From Bacteroidota bacterium (lineage in GTDB: Bacteria; Bacteroidota; Bacteroidia; Flavobacteriales; Weeksellaceae), in the NCBI GenBank assembly GCA_023386965.1, contig JAEWIR010000042.1, positions 1-46,970 of the forward strand: 46,970 nucleotides of DNA. The letters run 5' to 3'. Under the pieces are notes generated by a model, which was not told where the DNA came from, made no database searches, and saw only the letters and a program-made list of their open reading frames with translations. Positions 33,615-43,151 of the stretch are shown here, piece by piece (the first letter of the stretch is position 1; every line of letters starts with the position of its first letter). The position numbers and the translations under genes are program-made.

Positions 33615-35063
33615 ATGGCAAAATATACAGAAGACGATTTAAGAGAAGACCTGAAAACCAAGGAATACGAAGCTGGTTTTTATACAGATATAGAGTACGA
33701 ATATTTCCCGACAGGACTTAATGAGGAAATTGTGCGGATGATCTCGGCCAAAAAAAATGAGCCGGAATGGATGACGGAATGGCGCCTTGAGTCTTTCCGG
33801 ATCTGGCAGAAAATGACAGAGCCTACCTGGGCAAACATTAAATATGAACAGCCCGATTTCCAGGCTATTAAATATTACGCAGCACCTAAAGTAAAGCCTG
33901 AACTGGCCAGCCTGGACGAGGTTGATCCGGAACTGCTGAAAACTTTTGCCAAACTGGGCATCAACATTGAAGAGCAGAAAAGGCTCTCAGGTGTAGCTGT
34001 GGATATCGTGATGGACTCCGTTTCTGTGAAGACTACTTTCCAGGAAACACTGAAGGAGAAAGGGATTATTTTCTGTTCCATCTCAGAAGCCATTCAGAAT
34101 CACGGTGAACTGGTGAGACAGTATCTTGGAAAAGTGGTTCCCAGAGGCGATAACTTCTATGCCGCGCTCAATTCCGCGGTTTTCTCGGACGGCAGTTTCT
34201 GCTACATCCCAAAAGGCGTAAAATGTCCGATGGAACTTTCCACTTACTTCCGTATTAACCAGGCCGGTACCGGACAGTTTGAAAGAACGCTGGTAATTGC
34301 TGACGAGGGAAGCTACGTAAGCTATCTGGAAGGATGTACCGCTCCCGCACGCGACGAAAATCAACTTCACGCGGCTGTTGTGGAACTACTGGCACTGGAT
34401 GGTGCAGAAATAAAATATTCCACCGTACAGAACTGGTTCCCGGGTGACGAAAGCGGTAAAGGCGGAGTATATAACTTCGTAACCAAACGTGGGCTTTGCG
34501 AACGGAATGCAAAAATTTCCTGGACTCAGGTTGAAACAGGCTCGGCGGTTACATGGAAATATCCCAGCTGTATCCTGAAGGGCGACAACTCTGTGGGCGA
34601 ATTCTACTCCATCGCAGTGACCAACAACCACCAGTATGCGGATACCGGTACCAAAATGATCCATATCGGGAAAAATTCCAGATCGACAATTATCTCGAAG
34701 GGAATTTCAGCCGGGAAATCAAACAACTCCTACCGAGGCTTGGTGAAGGTAATGCCGTCTGCCAAAGGCGCAAGAAACTTCTCGCAATGCGACTCCCTGC
34801 TTATGGGAAATGAGTGCGGCGCGCATACATTCCCTTATATTGAAATCAAGGACCCCACAGCACAACTGGAGCATGAGGCTACAACTTCAAAAATCGGTGA
34901 AGACCAGATATTTTACTGTAACCAGCGCGGTATTGATACCGAGCGCGCGATTGCTCTTATTGTAAACGGTTTCAGTAAGGAAGTTCTGAATAAGCTCCCA
35001 ATGGAATTTGCCATTGAAGCCCAAAAACTTCTGGAAATCTCTCTGGAAGGATCCGTAGGTTAA
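33615..35063 (+). CDS. sufB: Fe-S cluster scaffold protein SufB
   Basis: 482 residues, full length. SufB forms the SufBC2D scaffold on which clusters are built. The N-terminal helical domain is followed by a long beta-helix core. Characteristic stretches are GSFCYIPKGVKCPMELSTYFRIN, EGCTAPARDENQLHAAVVEL, and the C-terminal ATTSKIGEDQIFYCNQRGIDTERA with a Cys and Glu near the cluster/SufC interface. It lies between sufA and sufC on one transcript, 65 bases before sufC. Confidence 0.97.
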   Translation: MAKYTEDDLREDLKTKEYEAGFYTDIEYEYFPTGLNEEIVRMISAKKNEPEWMTEWRLESFRIWQKMTEPTWANIKYEQPDFQAIKYYAAPKVKPELASLDEVDPELLKTFAKLGINIEEQKRLSGVAVDIVMDSVSVKTTFQETLKEKGIIFCSISEAIQNHGELVRQYLGKVVPRGDNFYAALNSAVFSDGSFCYIPKGVKCPMELSTYFRINQAGTGQFERTLVIADEGSYVSYLEGCTAPARDENQLHAAVVELLALDGAEIKYSTVQNWFPGDESGKGGVYNFVTKRGLCERNAKISWTQVETGSAVTWKYPSCILKGDNSVGEFYSIAVTNNHQYADTGTKMIHIGKNSRSTIISKGISAGKSNNSYRGLVKVMPSAKGARNFSQCDSLLMGNECGAHTFPYIEIKDPTAQLEHEATTSKIGEDQIFYCNQRGIDTERAIALIVNGFSKEVLNKLPMEFAIEAQKLLEISLEGSVG

Positions 35064-35128
35064 TCTAATTTTAAGAAACAGCAAAACAGGACCCTGCAAA
35101 GGGCCGCCTGTCATTCAATATAACTATT

Positions 35129-35872
35129 ATGCTAAGAATCAATAATTTACAAGCCCAAATAGAAGACGGGACGCAAATACTTAAGGGTGTGAATCTGCAA
35201 ATTAATCCGGGCGAGGTTCATGTAATTATGGGGCCTAACGGCGCGGGAAAGTCAACACTTTCATCAGTAATTGCAGGAAAAGAAGACTACGAAGTAACTG
35301 CAGGCGAAATCGTTTTTGAAGGTGAAAATATCGTAGAGGATGCTCCTGAAGTAAGAGCACACAAAGGTATTTTCCTTTCATTCCAGTATCCTGTAGAGAT
35401 ACCGGGTGTTACAGTGACCAACTTTATGAAGGCGGCACTTAATGAAACCCGCAAGGCCAACGGACTGGAAGATATGCCTGCCAAAGAAATGCTGGCCCTG
35501 ATCCGTGAAAAATCTGAAAAATTAGGAATTAAGAAGGATTTTCTGTCCCGATCTCTGAACGAAGGATTCTCCGGTGGTGAAAAGAAACGTAATGAAATTT
35601 TCCAGATGATGATGCTGAACCCAAAACTGGCAATTCTGGATGAGACCGATTCCGGTCTTGATATTGACGCACTGCGCGTTGTAGCAGACGGCGTGAACGC
35701 TTTCAGAAATACCGACAATGCCGTTCTGATTATAACTCACTATCAGAGACTTCTGAACTATATCGAACCTGATTTTGTACACGTCCTGGCCAATGGAAAA
35801 ATCATCAAAACGGGCGATAAAAATTTGGCGCTGGAGCTGGAAGCTAAAGGATATGACTGGCTTTTGAACTAA
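35129..35872 (+). CDS. sufC: Fe-S cluster assembly ATPase SufC
   Basis: 247 residues; soluble ABC-type ATPase driving SufBCD. Walker A GPNGAGKST (35-43), a Q-loop near FLSFQYP, signature FSGGEKKRNE, Walker B LAILDETDSGLDIDAL, and the switch His in VLIITHYQRLL are all intact. 20 bases separate it from sufD. Length and motifs are those of a complete SufC. Confidence 0.97.
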   Translation: MLRINNLQAQIEDGTQILKGVNLQINPGEVHVIMGPNGAGKSTLSSVIAGKEDYEVTAGEIVFEGENIVEDAPEVRAHKGIFLSFQYPVEIPGVTVTNFMKAALNETRKANGLEDMPAKEMLALIREKSEKLGIKKDFLSRSLNEGFSGGEKKRNEIFQMMMLNPKLAILDETDSGLDIDALRVVADGVNAFRNTDNAVLIITHYQRLLNYIEPDFVHVLANGKIIKTGDKNLALELEAKGYDWLLN

Positions 35873-35892
35873 TTTGAAATAAAAAAATCATA

Positions 35893-37200
35893 ATGGCTTT
35901 ATACGAGCAAATCATAGATACACATTCCCAGTTCCTGCAAAGCCTGCAGCATTCGTTTTTGGATGACAGCCGGACTGCGGCACTGGCACGTTTTGCCATG
36001 GAGGGTTTCCCTACCAAAAAGGACGAGGAATATAAATATACAAACCTGAAAGAGGTAATCGAAAAGGAGTATAATTTCTTTCCGAAACCGGCGCACACCA
36101 TCAGCCGTGAGCAGATTGATGAACTGCATCTGGGCGAGGAAAATTTTGACTGGATCGTATTCATCAACGGCCAGCTTCATAAGGAATTCTCCAAAATATC
36201 AATTGAAAACGCTGAATTCCTGTCTTTTAACTATGCGCTAAACGACCCGGAATACAGAGAGGTTTTCGATAAATATTTCAATACCGCAGCTTCTCAGGAA
36301 CTGGCGCTTACCAACCTTAACCAGGCTTACTGCAAACACGGATTTTTCCTGAAGGTTCCGAAAAATGTGGTCATCGAGAAGCCTATTCATGTATTCTACA
36401 TCTCACAAAATCAGGATACGAACACCTTTTACAATACCCGTAACCTTCTGATTGCGGAAGAAGGTTCAAAAGTTGAAGTTATAGAAAGTCACCATAATTT
36501 CGATGATACTTTTGTCTTCACCAATACCGTAACCGAGATCTTCACCTATCAGAATGCAAAAGCCGATTGGCACAAGGTTCAGAACGACAGCCCAAACACT
36601 TACCTGATAGACCATACTTATGCAAAACAGGAGCGTGACAGCCTAACCACCGTGAACACTTTTTCTTTTGGCGGCAAACTGGTACGTAATAACCTGGACT
36701 TCATCCATAACGGAGAAAATATCAACTCTTTTATGAATGGCATCACCATTATAGGTGAGAATCAGCTGGTAGATCATCACACAGCGGTACATCACAGAAC
36801 TCCTAACTGCGAGAGTTACCAGAATTATAAGGGAATTTTTGGAGATAAAGCGCACGGTGTATTTAACGGGAAGATTTTTGTTGATAAAATCGCTCAGAAA
36901 ACCAACGCCTATCAGCAAAACAATAATGTCCTTTTGGGCGAAGGTGCCTCCATTGACACCAAACCTCAGCTGGAAATTTTTGCGGATGATGTTAAATGCT
37001 CTCATGGCTGTACTGTTGGTCAGCTGAATGACGATGCCATGTTCTACCTGCAGGCACGCGGAATTTCCAAAAGCAAGGCGCGCGCACTGCTTCTTTACGC
37101 TTTTGCTAACGACGCCATGCAGAATATCGATATTGAACCACTTAAAATTAAGATTTCCAAACTCCTGGCCGAGAAGCTGGAAGTGGAAATGGAGTTCTAA
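35893..37200 (+). CDS. sufD: Fe-S cluster assembly protein SufD
   Basis: 435 residues, paralogue of SufB in the SufBC2D complex. Helical N-terminus with FPTKKDEEYKYTNLKEVIEKEY, then beta-helix core, then the C-terminal helices with KCSHGCTVGQLNDDAMFYLQARGISKSKARALLLYAFAND. The conserved Cys-His (CSHGC) near residue 366 fits the SufB-SufD interface where the cluster is thought to form. Last gene of the operon, followed by a terminator. Confidence 0.96.
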   Translation: MALYEQIIDTHSQFLQSLQHSFLDDSRTAALARFAMEGFPTKKDEEYKYTNLKEVIEKEYNFFPKPAHTISREQIDELHLGEENFDWIVFINGQLHKEFSKISIENAEFLSFNYALNDPEYREVFDKYFNTAASQELALTNLNQAYCKHGFFLKVPKNVVIEKPIHVFYISQNQDTNTFYNTRNLLIAEEGSKVEVIESHHNFDDTFVFTNTVTEIFTYQNAKADWHKVQNDSPNTYLIDHTYAKQERDSLTTVNTFSFGGKLVRNNLDFIHNGENINSFMNGITIIGENQLVDHHTAVHHRTPNCESYQNYKGIFGDKAHGVFNGKIFVDKIAQKTNAYQQNNNVLLGEGASIDTKPQLEIFADDVKCSHGCTVGQLNDDAMFYLQARGISKSKARALLLYAFANDAMQNIDIEPLKIKISKLLAEKLEVEMEF

Positions 37201-37218
37201 CCATTATCTCAAATAACC

Positions 37219-37258
37219 AAAAAAACCGTCAACTTTCTAAAGCTGGCGGTTTTTTTTA
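37219..37258. terminator. Bidirectional terminator between sufD and the DUF3078 gene
   Basis: The stem (AACCGTCA with TGGCGGTT, one G-U pair) starts at 37224 and is flanked by an A run on the left (37220-37225) and a T run on the right (37250-37258), so it can work for both converging units. Confidence 0.82.
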
Positions 37259-37275
37259 GTGGTGTACGGCAAAGT

Positions 37276-38391
37276 TTACTTTGTAATAAAAGGCTTAATT
37301 GCTTTTTTGGTACGCAGTTTATCAGTAGCCTGTTCACCAATATTATAGGAAAAGCCAATCCCCAAGGTTTGCTTGCGCTGGAGTTTTTGTATCTGATCGT
37401 GATCATAGGCCAGTTCCAGACTTACGAGTGTGGAGATAAATCTGTTCAGTTTAATGTTCAAAACTCCATTATAGGCAATATCCACCCTTTCCGGATGACT
37501 TACATAATTGCTGAAAAAATTAAGCTGATTATCCAGATTTACGTCTTTTATTATTTTTAGACGGTACAGGATATTCATCATGGCACCAAGTTCACTGCGA
37601 ACGCTCTGTCCGTCCCTTTCCAAACCATAACGACCTGCCTTCTGCAGCAGCGGATCGGTTACGAAGGTGAACTTTCCGTTGGCAGGTCTCAGGATAACCT
37701 GAAAATTCTCACTTGGATTGTAGGAGAAACCAATACCGGCATTTACATAACCGGGAGCCATAAATCTGGAAATACGGTCGGCAAATGTAGGATCCGGAAC
37801 TTCGCTGTAATTGAAGCCGGGAGCGAATTGGGTAATCAACTGGAAACCGGTAGATAAATAGTAATGCTTTCCAAGATCATAACCGTAATTGCTCATGAAA
37901 TTGATGAGATCTTCGGTTTTGCGGCTGGTCTGTCCTTCGGCTGCATTCCAGCCAAAGCCAAGCTGCATGATATTTTCCAGATAATGCTTTTTGTTCTTAT
38001 AACTCAGGTTATAATTCATCTTGCCTATTGCGCCTATACTGTTATTACCACCTGAATTCCAGTTGGAAAATGAAGCCTGGTTGAAGACCAGGTTGTTTTG
38101 CCCGTAGAAGTACCATTTTCGCTCTGCCGAAAGGTTATTAAGTGCAAAGGGTGTGATTGGGACTTCTTCCAGGACCTGAGGAATGATAATCTCGTCCCGT
38201 ACGATGATGGTATCGCGGAATTTGGGCTCAAGATCCACAACTACAGGATTAGCCAGACTGTCCAGGTTGGGCAGCGTACTTTTCCACCGTCCGTACTGTA
38301 TGGAATCAACCACACTCCTGGAATCTCTCTCTGTCTGTCCAAATACGGAGGTGTACACAAGCAGCGGTAACAATAAAAATATCCTTTTCAT
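37276..38391 (-). CDS. DUF3078-family exported beta-barrel-like protein
   Basis: 371 residues with a signal peptide (about 1-19, ending VFG then Gln). The family hallmark is WYFYGQNNLVFNQASFSNWNSGGNNSIG (about 93-120), followed by alternating beta-strands consistent with an outer-membrane barrel and ending in a basic tail. Members are widespread in Bacteroidota and have no assigned function. The ATG at 38391 is used in preference to one at 38403 because it begins the signal peptide. Confidence 0.85.
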   Translation of the reverse strand: MKRIFLLLPLLVYTSVFGQTERDSRSVVDSIQYGRWKSTLPNLDSLANPVVVDLEPKFRDTIIVRDEIIIPQVLEEVPITPFALNNLSAERKWYFYGQNNLVFNQASFSNWNSGGNNSIGAIGKMNYNLSYKNKKHYLENIMQLGFGWNAAEGQTSRKTEDLINFMSNYGYDLGKHYYLSTGFQLITQFAPGFNYSEVPDPTFADRISRFMAPGYVNAGIGFSYNPSENFQVILRPANGKFTFVTDPLLQKAGRYGLERDGQSVRSELGAMMNILYRLKIIKDVNLDNQLNFFSNYVSHPERVDIAYNGVLNIKLNRFISTLVSLELAYDHDQIQKLQRKQTLGIGFSYNIGEQATDKLRTKKAIKPFITK

Positions 38392-38411
38392 AATTCCATT
38401 CATTATCTGCG

Positions 38412-38419
38412 CAAAAATA
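38412..38419 (-). promoter_or_regulatory. Putative -7 box of the DUF3078 gene
   Basis: The minus strand reads TATTTTTG about 20 bases before the ATG at 38391. A -33 box is not clear. Confidence 0.35.
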
Positions 38420-38551
38420 AGCCTTCTTTATGATATGCGTTCGTTCTAATAATTATACGTACATTTTGGCCTGTAAATGAGCGCTTAGGGCCAACTTAAC
38501 AGCCAAATTTACCATGATCCGGTTTTGGCGTCTGTTTTGAAAACTTTCTGT

Positions 38552-39325
38552 ATGTTCAAAAACCATATTTCTGCCGCAACCTTACTTTATCCCGCCGGCA
38601 TGCTGATGCTTATGTGGCTGGGTTTCCTGCTGCAGAATTTAGGTTTGTTCCAGAACTGCTGGGGCGCAATCATCCCGCTTGTCCCTTCCGGGCTCAAAGG
38701 TGTTTTAATTTCCCCTTTGCTGCATGGCAGCATGGACCACCTGCTCAGTAATTCGATTCCGATAGTTATCCTTTTAGGACTGCTTTTTCATTTCTATCCT
38801 ACACTTGGAAGAAAAATTCTGTTTGGCGGCTGGCTTTTCACCGGGCTGCTGGTTTGGCTCCTGCCCCCAATCGACATTTTTACAGGAAACTATATGTATA
38901 CCTGTACCATCGGTGCCAGCGGTGTGGTTTACGTGCTGGCGTTTTTCCTGTTTTTCAGCGGTGTATTCCGCTGGAATATGAAACTTCTTACCGTTTCTAT
39001 GGTTGTAGCGCTGTATTACGGCAGCCTGGTTTGGGGCGTACTGCCTGAAGAACTGTTCTCAGGAAGTGAAGTGCCAAGCAATATTTCCTGGCAAAGCCAC
39101 CTGGCCGGTGCTACTGTGGGAACCGTGATGGCATTTGCGTTTAAAAAAGCTGGAGAGAAAAAAAAGAAATTCATCTGGGAGTTCCCGAACTTTTACAGCG
39201 AAGTTGATGATAAGCTGTGGCAGGAATACCGTGAGCGTCATCCCGAAGACTTTGAAGACATGCCCCAAAAGAAGCGGGATGAAGTCTGGGAACGCCTGGA
39301 GGAACTTCGTAACAGCAGAAAATAA
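38552..39325 (+). CDS. Rhomboid-family intramembrane serine protease
   Basis: 257 residues with six predicted membrane helices. The rhomboid catalytic dyad is present: Ser 123 in TIGASGVVY and His 183 in QSHLAGA. The oxyanion-side HGSMDHLLSN gives His 58, His 63 and Asn 67. It cleaves helical membrane substrates in the inner membrane. A soluble C-terminal tail (about 200-257) is charged, as in many Bacteroidota rhomboids. A TTG at 38525 could extend the frame by 9 codons; I prefer the ATG. dprA follows 30 bases later. Confidence 0.9.
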   Translation: MFKNHISAATLLYPAGMLMLMWLGFLLQNLGLFQNCWGAIIPLVPSGLKGVLISPLLHGSMDHLLSNSIPIVILLGLLFHFYPTLGRKILFGGWLFTGLLVWLLPPIDIFTGNYMYTCTIGASGVVYVLAFFLFFSGVFRWNMKLLTVSMVVALYYGSLVWGVLPEELFSGSEVPSNISWQSHLAGATVGTVMAFAFKKAGEKKKKFIWEFPNFYSEVDDKLWQEYRERHPEDFEDMPQKKRDEVWERLEELRNSRK

Positions 39326-39330
39326 TTCTT

Positions 39331-39338
39331 TACCTTTG
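39331..39338 (+). promoter_or_regulatory. Possible -7 box for dprA
   Basis: TACCTTTG fits TAnnTTTG and lies 17 bases before the dprA ATG. No -33 match, so dprA may instead be read from the rhomboid transcript. Confidence 0.3.
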
Positions 39339-39355
39339 GGTAAATAACGTCTAAT

Positions 39356-40468
39356 ATGTTCACGGACGAACATCTGTATTCCATTGCTTTGCGCAAATGC
39401 AGTAATATAGGAGATATTAACTTCTATAAGCTTGTTAATGCCGTGGGGTCTGCCCGGGAAGTGTGGAGTTTTCCAAAGCGGGAACTGGCTAAGATTTTGG
39501 GTATCGGTAATAAAACACTGCACGAAATTGGCTCCGGCGAAGCATTACAGTTTGCAGAAAAGGAACTGAAATTCTGTGAAAGTAACGGCATACAGATTAA
39601 ACTGAGGCACCGGGAAGAATTACCCGCTCTGCTTAACGAGTGTGAGGATGCGCCGGCAATACTTTATCAGAAGGGAAATCCACCACATTACCGCCAGTCG
39701 TTTTCGATGGTAGGAACGAGAAATATGACGACTTACGGCAAAGGGTTTGTGCATGATTTCTTCCAGCACATCAGGAAATCCGGAATCATCTCTGTAAGTG
39801 GTTTGGCTCTGGGTGTGGATACGGAGGTGCATGAGCAGTCACTTAAGGAACAGATTCCTACAGTCGCTGTTCTGGCCCATGGTTTTCACACCATCTATCC
39901 TTCCAAAAACCGTAAACTGGCAGAGCGGATTTTAGAACATAATGGAGTACTGTTTTCAGAATTTAATTCGTCACAGAAACCCGACCGGGAAAACTTCATT
40001 CAGAGAAACCGCATCGTTGCCGGCCTGTCCGAAGCGACAATTGTGGTAGAAACAGCTTTTGGTGGCGGCTCAGTGAGTACGGTCGGCTTTGCGAACACTT
40101 ATAACCGGGAGGTCTATGCGCTTCCCGGAAAAATAACCGATAAGTACAGTCAGGGTTGCAATATGGTCATTGCACAAAACAAAGCCCGGATAATTGGTAC
40201 GGTAACAGATTTGGTGGAAGAATTGGGTCTTGATGACCGCTCCGGTCTTATGGAGCCACTGTTTCCGAAATCTGAACTGCGGCGACAAATGACTGAAGAT
40301 CAAAAGATCATCTATAATATCATAGTGGAAAACCCCTATATCTCCCTGGATGAGATTGCAGAAAAAACCTCCTCGGCATCGCATAAGATTTTAAGCCAAC
40401 TCCTTGAACTTGAACTTAGCGGGCTAATTAAGGCGCTTTCAGGGAGACAATACACCGCAAATCCCTGA
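39356..40468 (+). CDS. dprA: DNA-processing protein DprA
   Basis: 370 residues. DprA binds incoming single-stranded DNA and loads RecA during natural transformation. An N-terminal HhH-type region precedes the Rossmann-like core: FSMVGTRNMTTYGK, ISVSGLALGVDTEVHEQSL, FIQRNRIVAGLSEATIVVETAFGGGS and the ALPGKITDKYSQGCNMVI block. A winged-helix C-terminus (about 305-370, ISLDEIAEKT...LLELELSGLI) completes it. dprA is present even in species not known to transform. Confidence 0.95.
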   Translation: MFTDEHLYSIALRKCSNIGDINFYKLVNAVGSAREVWSFPKRELAKILGIGNKTLHEIGSGEALQFAEKELKFCESNGIQIKLRHREELPALLNECEDAPAILYQKGNPPHYRQSFSMVGTRNMTTYGKGFVHDFFQHIRKSGIISVSGLALGVDTEVHEQSLKEQIPTVAVLAHGFHTIYPSKNRKLAERILEHNGVLFSEFNSSQKPDRENFIQRNRIVAGLSEATIVVETAFGGGSVSTVGFANTYNREVYALPGKITDKYSQGCNMVIAQNKARIIGTVTDLVEELGLDDRSGLMEPLFPKSELRRQMTEDQKIIYNIIVENPYISLDEIAEKTSSASHKILSQLLELELSGLIKALSGRQYTANP

Positions 40469-40621
40469 TATTGGATTTCTCAAAACCACATCCTTTTTAC
40501 CACCCTCTTTAATTTTCATCAACAAACATTAAGTTATTATGAATTTAATAAATTAATGGTGGATTAATGTTTAATTTTTAGTAAAACCTAAATTAGTAAC
40601 TGAATGTTTTGGAAAAAAATT

Positions 40622-40629
40622 TAAATTTG
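40622..40629 (+). promoter_or_regulatory. Putative -7 box for gdhA
   Basis: TAAATTTG, 22 bases before the gdhA ATG, in a 183-base AT-rich gap. There is a TTTTG just 10 bases upstream, too close for a -33 element. Confidence 0.4.
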
Positions 40630-40651
40630 TTGAAATCATCAAGCCTCATTT

Positions 40652-42010
40652 ATGGAACACTATAATGTAGATCAAAAAATTCAGGACTTTATTGCCAAAA
40701 TTGAGGCAAAAAATCCTAACGAGCCAGAATTTCTTCAGGCTGTAAAAGAAGTTGCGGTAACTGTAATTCCGTTTATTGCCAGCAGACCTCAGTATAACGG
40801 AATGAAACTTCTGGAAAGAATGGCTGAGCCCGAGCGTACCATAATTTTCCGTGTTCCCTGGGTTGATGATCAGGGCGAGATCCATGTAAACCGTGGTTTC
40901 AGAATTCAGATGAATTCAGCCATCGGACCTTACAAAGGGGGCATCAGGTTCCATCCTACCGTAAACCTTTCTGTGCTTAAGTTCCTTGCGTTCGAACAGA
41001 CTTTCAAGAACTCACTTACCACTCTGCCTATGGGTGGCGGTAAAGGCGGTTCCGATTTTGATCCACAGGGGAAATCAGACATGGAAATCATGCGTTTCTG
41101 CCAGGCTTTTATGACAGAAATGTGCAAACATATCGGCCCGGAGACAGATGTACCTGCCGGAGATATAGGCGTAGGCGCCAGAGAGATTGGTTACCTTTTC
41201 GGTCAGTACAAGAAAATCAGAAATGAGTTTACCGGTGTTCTTACAGGTAAAGGGCTTGCTTATGGAGGATCTCTTATCCGCCCGGAAGCCACAGGCTACG
41301 GAGTCGTATATTTTGCAGAGCAGATGCTTAAGACCATTGACCAGGATTTTAAAGGCAAGACGGTAACCGTTTCAGGTTTTGGTAATGTAGCCTGGGGTGT
41401 TATTAAGAAAGTGGAAGAATTAGGCGGTACCTGTGTTACCATTTCTGGTCCGGACGGCTACATCTATGATAAGGACGGAATTACAGGCGATAAGATTGAC
41501 TATCTGCTGGAATTACGCGCATCAGGTAATAACCGTGCTGAAGATTACGTGAAGAAATTCCCGGGCGCCGAATTCCATGCCGGCAAACGTCCATGGGAAG
41601 TGAAGTGTGATGTTGCCATTCCGGCCGCAACACAAAATGAACTTGATCTGGATGATGCAAAAATTTTGGTAGAAAACGGCGTAGTTTGCGTTACCGAAGC
41701 TGCCAACATGCCTAGTACTCTTGAGGCTATAAATCACTTCCTGGAGCACAAGGTTCTTTTCTCGCCTGGTAAGGCTTCCAACGCTGGAGGTGTAGCTACA
41801 TCAGGATTGGAAATGACTCAAAATTCAATCCGCCTGAACTGGAGTTCTGAAGAGGTAGATACCCGTCTGAAGGAGATTATGATTGGAATCCACAAAGCTT
41901 GCCGCGATTATGGTAAGGAAGAAGACGGCTATGTGAACTATGTCAAAGGAGCTAATATTGCTGGTTTTGTGAAAGTGGCCGAGGCCATGCTTGCACAGGG
42001 CGTTGTATAA
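40652..42010 (+). CDS. gdhA: Glutamate dehydrogenase, hexameric, probably NADP-specific
   Basis: 452 residues, the ~450-residue hexameric class. Interconverts 2-oxoglutarate plus ammonia and glutamate. Active-site lysines are seen in PYKGGIRFHP (Lys 95), QTFKNSLTTLP (Lys 119) and GGGKGGSDFD (Lys 131), which keep the spacing of the known Lys 89/113/125 triad. The nucleotide-binding motif is VSGFGNVAWG (about 235-245). NADP preference is inferred from family form, not from a decisive residue. It is monocistronic, with its own promoter-like box and a strong terminator. Confidence 0.96.
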   Translation: MEHYNVDQKIQDFIAKIEAKNPNEPEFLQAVKEVAVTVIPFIASRPQYNGMKLLERMAEPERTIIFRVPWVDDQGEIHVNRGFRIQMNSAIGPYKGGIRFHPTVNLSVLKFLAFEQTFKNSLTTLPMGGGKGGSDFDPQGKSDMEIMRFCQAFMTEMCKHIGPETDVPAGDIGVGAREIGYLFGQYKKIRNEFTGVLTGKGLAYGGSLIRPEATGYGVVYFAEQMLKTIDQDFKGKTVTVSGFGNVAWGVIKKVEELGGTCVTISGPDGYIYDKDGITGDKIDYLLELRASGNNRAEDYVKKFPGAEFHAGKRPWEVKCDVAIPAATQNELDLDDAKILVENGVVCVTEAANMPSTLEAINHFLEHKVLFSPGKASNAGGVATSGLEMTQNSIRLNWSSEEVDTRLKEIMIGIHKACRDYGKEEDGYVNYVKGANIAGFVKVAEAMLAQGVV

Positions 42011-42064
42011 TCATTCTTATAAATCCTGTCCCGGGACAATGGGAAAAAAGTAAAATGAAAGGAT

Positions 42065-42098
42065 AAAGAGCACTGTTTTTCAGTGCTCTTTGTTTTTT
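42065..42098 (+). terminator. Rho-independent terminator after gdhA
   Basis: A perfect 11-bp stem (AAAGAGCACTG with CAGTGCTCTTT), loop TTTTT and a T run. It lies 55 bases after the gdhA stop. The ~170 bases beyond it, up to the EamA gene stop, contain no gene I can support. Confidence 0.93.
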
Positions 42099-42269
42099 AG
42101 GCATTCCGATTAGAGTAAGAAATAGGGATTCCCAGACGAATAAATGATGATGCTAAATAAGGGTCGGATATTGCGGAACAAATCCTTTCCAGCAACTTTA
42201 AAAAGGTTCAGGTAATTAAAAAAACCAGCAGGCTATCGGAAAAGCCATGCAATGGCGATCATGAGGTGG

Positions 42270-43151
42270 CTAAGTTTTCGAACTCTTTGCCCTCAGAAAC
42301 AGCAGCCCTCCTATTATAATAAATCCACCTGCAAACTGTAATCCTGTAAGACTTTCGCCATCCAACACACCCCAGATTACAGCCACAATAGGCATTAGCA
42401 GGGTTACTGTAGATGCGAACAGGGGCGTGGAGATACTGAGTAACCGGTAATTCAGCATCATCGCCAGGCCGGTACCGAAAATGGAAAGCAAGCTTACATA
42501 GCCAAGACCTATAAATTCCCCTTTTGTACCTTCAAAATCATTGAAGAAGCCCGTAAATGCAAGGGTAATAAGTGAAGGCAGAAACAGGACAAAGAAAAAC
42601 ACAAAGGCTGAAAGGATCTTTGCGGGCACATCACTTAACTTCGATTTTACCGTGGTGATACTAACTGCATATAGCAGCGTCGCCAGCAGGAGCCACAGAA
42701 TCGGTATGATTTTCAGACTGTCGCCGTCTGTACCGCTCAGCATCAGCAGGCAGGCACCTGAGAAACTGATCGCCACACCAATCATCTGCCTGCCGGTAGT
42801 CTTGAATTTCCAGAAGAGAGCACCTACCAGTATCACAAATATCGGCATCATAGAATTTACAATTCCGGCTATGCTGCTGCTCACTTCGGTTTCGGCCAGC
42901 GGAAAAAGAAACATGGGAACGAAGTTACCAGCGATAGCAGCGACAATAAGCCATTTCAGCCTCTTTCGCGGGAATTTGCCTATATTAAGAATAGCCACCG
43001 GCGCCAGCAGAATTCCCGCAATCAATACACGGAGCGCCCCTACCTGGAAGGGTCCGTAATGTTCAAGAGATTTTTTAATCAGGATAAAGGACGAGCCCCA
43101 GATGATGGTAAGCAGGATCAGAAGGACCCACTTTTCTTTTTCAGAATTCAT
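42270..43151 (-). CDS. EamA/DMT-family transporter
   Basis: 293 residues with ten hydrophobic helices in two repeats of five, the drug/metabolite transporter layout. The N-terminal ILLTIIWGSSFILIKKSLEHYGPFQVGALRVLIAGI is the standard EamA start, and the second repeat begins about residue 150. Substrate cannot be told; RhaT/YdcZ-like or amino-acid exporters belong here. Its start overlaps the end of aat by 11 bases, so the two are translated from one mRNA. Confidence 0.9.
   Translation of the reverse strand: MNSEKEKWVLLILLTIIWGSSFILIKKSLEHYGPFQVGALRVLIAGILLAPVAILNIGKFPRKRLKWLIVAAIAGNFVPMFLFPLAETEVSSSIAGIVNSMMPIFVILVGALFWKFKTTGRQMIGVAISFSGACLLMLSGTDGDSLKIIPILWLLLATLLYAVSITTVKSKLSDVPAKILSAFVFFFVLFLPSLITLAFTGFFNDFEGTKGEFIGLGYVSLLSIFGTGLAMMLNYRLLSISTPLFASTVTLLMPIVAVIWGVLDGESLTGLQFAGGFIIIGGLLFLRAKSSKT

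Noticed and set aside
42245..42262. Small GCCAT/ATGGC hairpin after the EamA gene as a terminator
   Set aside because: The stem is only 5 bp and the following T run is short.
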